From Bifidobacterium breve (GTDB taxonomy: Bacteria; Actinomycetota; Acidimicrobiia; Acidimicrobiales; Ilumatobacteraceae): DNA of 8,986 nucleotides. The DNA lies in the NCBI GenBank assembly GCA_943325435.2, contig CALPPK020000024.1:1-8986 (forward strand), written 5' to 3'. A model generated the notes under the pieces. That model was not told the DNA's origin. It ran no database searches and saw only the letters and a list, made by a program, of their open reading frames with translations. This document shows positions 6,621 to 8,986 of the stretch, piece by piece. The number at the start of each line of letters is the position of its first letter. The first letter of the stretch is position 1. The translations under genes were made by a program, and so were the position numbers.

Positions 6621-7436
6621 TTACTTCTGTTCCGTCAACCGAGCGATATCTCGCATTAGCAACGAGTTGCGCAATTCGCCACCAAGTTCCATGAACTCAG
6701 CGAGCATTTCAAGAGCTTCGTCACGCGAGGCCGGATTCCTTTGCCGCAAGAGCGGAAGGATTCTTTGCTCAAACAGGCTTAGTTCACGATCAGCAGAGGA
6801 TTTCCAAGCTCGCAAATGTCGAATATCAATTCCCATTTCCTGGAAACGACCGGCTGTGCGAGCGATAGCAGCAGAGTGAGTATCAAAGAACGTCGTGTCG
6901 CCTACGTTATGACCGCTTACTAGTCCTGCAGCCTCTAAATCTTTGAGGAAGGCCGAATCAATATGCACTTGTTCAAGAAGTTGATCCCGCGGAATTGACT
7001 CTGTCTTGTCAGCGTGTTGCAGAGCAACTTTTCTTTGTTGACGCTTAACAGACGCGGGCACGATGGGGTCTTGTTCCAGTTGTGGCGATTGTTCAACAAC
7101 TGCGGGTCGAGGCATCGCAGCTCGTGCTGCCGGATGACCCGATGTCGAAACCAATTCGCTGATGTTGTCTAAATCGCGACTGATGTCTTGGCTTTCGTCT
7201 TCGAGTTTGCCCTTGATAACACGCAAGGGAAGATAGTTATTCTTCTGCTCTTGCAGTATGAAACGAAGACGTTCTACTTCGGCAGAAGTGAATTTCCTGT
7301 AACCAGAAGGAGTTCTCTCCGGAACAATTAAACCTTGGCTCTCAAGGAATCGAATCTTAGAAATTGTGACATCTGGAAATTCTTCCAAAAGTTGCGCAAG
7401 TACTTCACCAATAGAGAGATAGTCACGATCACTCAT
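6621..7436 (-). CDS. ftsR: MerR-family transcriptional regulator FtsR (Rv1828 type)
   Basis: A 271-aa regulator with an N-terminal MerR winged helix (about 5-80): YLSIGEVLAQL, PDVTISKIRFLESQGLIVPE and RTPSGYRKFTSAEVERLRFI, which is the Rv1828/FtsR signature. A Pro/Gln-rich linker (about 108-145) leads to a C-terminal alpha-helical domain (about 150-265), likely for dimerisation or ligand binding. The Corynebacterium glutamicum homologue, beside odhI, activates ftsZ, and Rv1828 is its M. tuberculosis counterpart. ATG at 7436 overlaps the garA stop in an ATGA, so the two are probably translationally coupled; GGAT about nine bases upstream is one of the better ribosome sites in this operon. It is slightly longer than Rv1828 (about 247 aa) because of the linker. 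The identification rests on the DNA-binding domain plus the garA and bfn neighbours; targets in this organism are inferred. Confidence 0.92.
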   Translation of the reverse strand: MSDRDYLSIGEVLAQLLEEFPDVTISKIRFLESQGLIVPERTPSGYRKFTSAEVERLRFILQEQKNNYLPLRVIKGKLEDESQDISRDLDNISELVSTSGHPAARAAMPRPAVVEQSPQLEQDPIVPASVKRQQRKVALQHADKTESIPRDQLLEQVHIDSAFLKDLEAAGLVSGHNVGDTTFFDTHSAAIARTAGRFQEMGIDIRHLRAWKSSADRELSLFEQRILPLLRQRNPASRDEALEMLAEFMELGGELRNSLLMRDIARLTEQK

Positions 7437-7924
7437 GATTTTTCATCCGGCCTCTCTAAGAAAACCAAATGAAATTTTCCAATCTGTAGTTCGTCACCCT
7501 GTGTCAGTTCGATTATGTCAACTCTTTTTTGGTTGACATAGGTTCCGTTCAACGACCCGACATCGCGAACTATGAAACGACTATTCTCCGCGGTGATTTC
7601 ACAATGACGACGAGACACAGTGATGTCATCAAGCGCAATATCCGAATCAGCATGGCGTCCGATATTGGTGACAGGCGAAGACAATACAAAGTGGTCACCC
7701 TCCCCTTCGCCGCCGCGCAGAACCAAAATTGCAGTTCCACGAGAAATACTTGTCAGAGACACCTGAACATCATCGCCCGGTCCAGGCGCATCTTGTAGAG
7801 AATCTGTTTTGGCCAAAGTAATCGTGTGGTCGGAAACGATGTCCAATACCGTCCCGCATGCAGAACAGAATGCTGACACGGGAGGATTCCTATGACCACA
7901 CTGATTGCAAAACACGTACGACAT
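7433..7924 (-). CDS. garA: zinc-ribbon FHA-domain protein, GarA/OdhI-like metabolic regulator
   Basis: In mycobacteria and corynebacteria GarA/OdhI binds and inhibits 2-oxoglutarate dehydrogenase and adjusts glutamate enzymes; phosphorylation of an N-terminal ETTS motif by Ser/Thr kinases makes the FHA domain bind its own tail and switches it off. Here the 163-aa protein has a C-terminal FHA domain (about 65-155) with GRH (89-91), SRRH (104-107) and SLNGTYVN (124-131), the phosphothreonine-binding set. IGKFHLVFL (148-156) closely matches GarA. Unlike GarA it begins with a zinc ribbon: C6-x2-C9 and C20-x2-C23. Between them and the FHA domain lies HTITLAKTDSLQDA (33-46), which aligns with the GarA segment beginning ETTSVFRADFLSELDA. 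The two threonines (T34, T36) would be the phosphosites, but the acidic residue before them is gone. It sits between gcvH and ftsR, as in M. tuberculosis. ATG at 7924 lacks a clear ribosome site. Confidence 0.9.
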   Translation of the reverse strand: MSYVFCNQCGHRNPPVSAFCSACGTVLDIVSDHTITLAKTDSLQDAPGPGDDVQVSLTSISRGTAILVLRGGEGEGDHFVLSSPVTNIGRHADSDIALDDITVSRRHCEITAENSRFIVRDVGSLNGTYVNQKRVDIIELTQGDELQIGKFHLVFLERPDEKS

Positions 7925-7936
7925 AACTATTGGCTA

Positions 7937-8314
7937 TTACGCACCAATGAGTGCTGAGTATTCGTCCGCACTCATTAATTCAGTTTCATTAATTTCGGAA
8001 ACCTCTATGTCGCAAATCCAGCCGGCGACATAAGGATCAGTATTGAGAAGTTCCGGAGTCGCAATCAATGCTTCATTTACCGCAACAACTGTTCCAGCAA
8101 CTGGCGCATAGACATCGTTCACGCTCTTCGTGCTCTCAATCTCACCGAGTCCATCGTGCAAAGTGATCGACGACCCCACTTCAGGCAATTGGATAAACAC
8201 GATGTCTCCCAAAGCATCTTGCGCATAGTCAGTGATGCCAACCCTGGCACGAGAGCCATCGATTAACACCCATTCATGATCTTTTGAATATCGGAGTTGG
8301 GAAGGAACTGTCAC
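7937..8314 (-). CDS. gcvH: glycine cleavage system H protein (lipoyl carrier)
   Basis: GcvH carries the lipoyl arm that moves the aminomethyl intermediate between GcvP, GcvT and the L protein. At 125 aa it has the usual length. The N-terminus YSKDHEWV (9-16) is typical. The lipoylation site is IESTKSVNDVYAPVAGTV with the lipoyl-lysine at K63. LLNTDPYVAGWICDIEV marks the C-terminal half. The GTG at 8314 is used; no ATG lies between it and the conserved YSKDHEW. A GAGAG stretch about 13 bases upstream is a weak ribosome site. It lies 17 bases after pgsA and 12 bases before garA. gcvP, its partner, is in the opposing unit 3.8 kb away. No lipoate ligase or lipoyl synthase is in the window. Confidence 0.97.
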   Translation of the reverse strand: MTVPSQLRYSKDHEWVLIDGSRARVGITDYAQDALGDIVFIQLPEVGSSITLHDGLGEIESTKSVNDVYAPVAGTVVAVNEALIATPELLNTDPYVAGWICDIEVSEINETELMSADEYSALIGA

Positions 8315-8331
8315 TTCACTAACGGTACTCT

Positions 8332-8895
8332 CTAGGACCTTCGTCCCGACGCCAAATGACTTCTGACCGTCGGCAGATACTCAAAGAACGATTTATACGA
8401 AACAAAAACGCCAGGAATACCCACCGCCCACCCCATGTAGGTGAACACGGTCCAAGCGCCACCGGCCGAGCCCAGAGTGATCCAAGGGACTGCTGCCATC
8501 AGAGCAAATGTTGCCCATTTCCCGAGACGAGTCACAGGGAAACGTTCCATGCCCATTGCTGTGGCAACAACCATCAGGACGGCAATAGACACCTCCCGTA
8601 TAAGGATGACAATCCCAAACCACATCGGTAAGTAGTCGTAGTACAAGGCGGCACCAATCCCGACAAAGAACACTGTTCGATCGGCAATTGGGTCAAGAAT
8701 CTTGCCGAGTTCGCTCACCTGATTAAAGCGACGAGCGATATAACCATCAATCCAGTCCGTGGATGCAAGAAGGCCAAAGAACCAACTACCCGCCACTACT
8801 CGTCCATCGGCAAACAAACTGACGAATGTCGGCAACATGGCAAGGCGAAGCACCGACAGCACATTCGGAATGGTCAGATTTTCACGAATACGCAC
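8332..8895 (-). CDS. pgsA: CDP-alcohol phosphatidyltransferase, PgsA-like
   Basis: An integral membrane enzyme that joins a CDP-diacylglycerol lipid to an alcohol, probably glycerol 3-phosphate, to make phosphatidylglycerophosphate. The full family motif is present: D47-x2-D50-G-x2-A-R-x8-G64-x3-D68-x3-D72, whose four aspartates bind divalent metal. TIPNVLSVLRL (8-18) is the usual N-terminal segment and about five to six hydrophobic stretches follow. I chose GTG at 8895 (187 aa): it begins just before TIPN, and TACCAT ends six bases upstream, the spacing of a leaderless start. Alternatives are TTG at 8901 (GGGG seven bases upstream), ATG at 8928 and TTG at 8976; the last would overlap the possible divergent gene. 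The place upstream of gcvH matches Rv1822 (pgsA2), though the exact lipid product of that paralogue is unsure. It is the first gene of the minus-strand operon. Confidence 0.93.
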   Translation of the reverse strand: MRIRENLTIPNVLSVLRLAMLPTFVSLFADGRVVAGSWFFGLLASTDWIDGYIARRFNQVSELGKILDPIADRTVFFVGIGAALYYDYLPMWFGIVILIREVSIAVLMVVATAMGMERFPVTRLGKWATFALMAAVPWITLGSAGGAWTVFTYMGWAVGIPGVFVSYKSFFEYLPTVRSHLASGRRS

Positions 8896-8952
8896 AGACA
8901 AATGGTAGCCCCAGTGACCATTCCACATTGAGCATCGGCATAGTCTGCAGAT
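8896..8952. promoter_or_regulatory. divergent intergenic region with two possible leaderless promoters
   Basis: On the minus strand TACCAT (8907-8902) is followed by six bases and the pgsA GTG at 8895. On the plus strand TAGTCT (8941-8946) is followed by six bases and an ATG at 8953. Both fit TANNNT and the distance expected when transcription begins at the start codon itself, which is common in actinobacteria. No convincing -35 hexamer was found for either. Confidence 0.35.
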
Positions 8953-8986
8953 ATGAAACCTGCCCTCGAAAACCAAGTTGCCTTCA
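8953..8986 (+). CDS. possible 5' end of a divergent gene, perhaps a short-chain dehydrogenase
   Basis: Only 11 codons are visible before the window ends: MKPALENQVAF. The pattern LENQVAF, with the next base A allowing Ile or Thr, matches the start of many short-chain dehydrogenases (L-x-x-x-V-A-[FL]-[IVT]-T-G), where the cofactor glycine motif would come next. A TANNNT box sits six bases upstream, so a leaderless mRNA is possible; no ribosome site is seen. The evidence is thin and the sequence to the right is needed to decide. Confidence 0.33.
   Translation, partial: MKPALENQVAF

Noticed and set aside
8929..8976. N-terminal extension of PgsA from the TTG at 8976.
   Set aside because: It would add a Cys-rich leader not expected for this family and would overlap the possible divergent gene; downstream GTG, TTG or ATG starts fit better.
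1..8986. Search for mobile elements, CRISPR repeats, toxin-antitoxin pairs, tRNA genes or a new defence system.
   Set aside because: No transposase, integrase, regularly spaced repeats, tRNA-like arms or effector-like genes are visible; all genes but the small coiled-coil protein belong to core metabolism or regulation.

Overview
The window reads as chromosome from an actinobacterium (Actinomycetota) of roughly balanced base composition by eye, unlike the GC-rich cultured genera. The main evidence is gene order. On the minus strand pgsA, gcvH, a GarA/OdhI-type FHA gene, an FtsR-type MerR gene, a bifunctional-nuclease gene and a second MerR gene follow one another. This matches, from memory, the Mycobacterium tuberculosis Rv1822-Rv1832 neighbourhood (pgsA2, gcvH, garA, Rv1828, Rv1829, Rv1830, gcvB). 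An aquatic or Acidimicrobiia-like lineage is possible, but that is a guess.

Layout. Positions 1-1020 (+) hold the 3' part of a PLP-dependent sphingosine-1-phosphate-lyase-like carboxy-lyase. Positions 1021-1257 hold a candidate promoter and a tandem glycine riboswitch. Positions 1258-4137 (+) encode full-length glycine dehydrogenase GcvP, followed with a 4-base overlap by a small unrecognised helical protein (4134-4553). From 4525 to 8895 everything is on the minus strand, transcribed from pgsA (right) to gcvT (left): pgsA, gcvH, garA, ftsR, bfn, merR, gcvT. Spacing is tight except for a 94-bp gap between bfn and merR. That gap carries a candidate promoter with a MerR-style dyad between its -35 and -10. 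At the right edge, 8953-8986 (+) looks like the first codons of a divergent gene, perhaps a short-chain dehydrogenase.

How the genes fit. GcvP, GcvT and GcvH are the P, T and H proteins of the glycine cleavage system; the fourth part, the L protein (lipoamide dehydrogenase), is not here. They lie in two convergent units: gcvP under direct glycine sensing by RNA, and gcvH and gcvT in an operon with GarA, a phospho-switch of 2-oxoglutarate and glutamate metabolism in relatives, and with two regulators linked to cell division in relatives. Glycine breakdown, the 2-oxoglutarate node, membrane lipid synthesis and division control are therefore linked by linkage and probable cotranscription.

I found no mobile element, CRISPR array, tRNA, rRNA or defence system. 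The points most worth a second look are the MerR operator in the gap, the zinc-ribbon GarA with an altered phosphorylation tail, the riboswitch with no visible terminator or nearby Shine-Dalgarno, and the uncharacterised protein coupled to gcvP.
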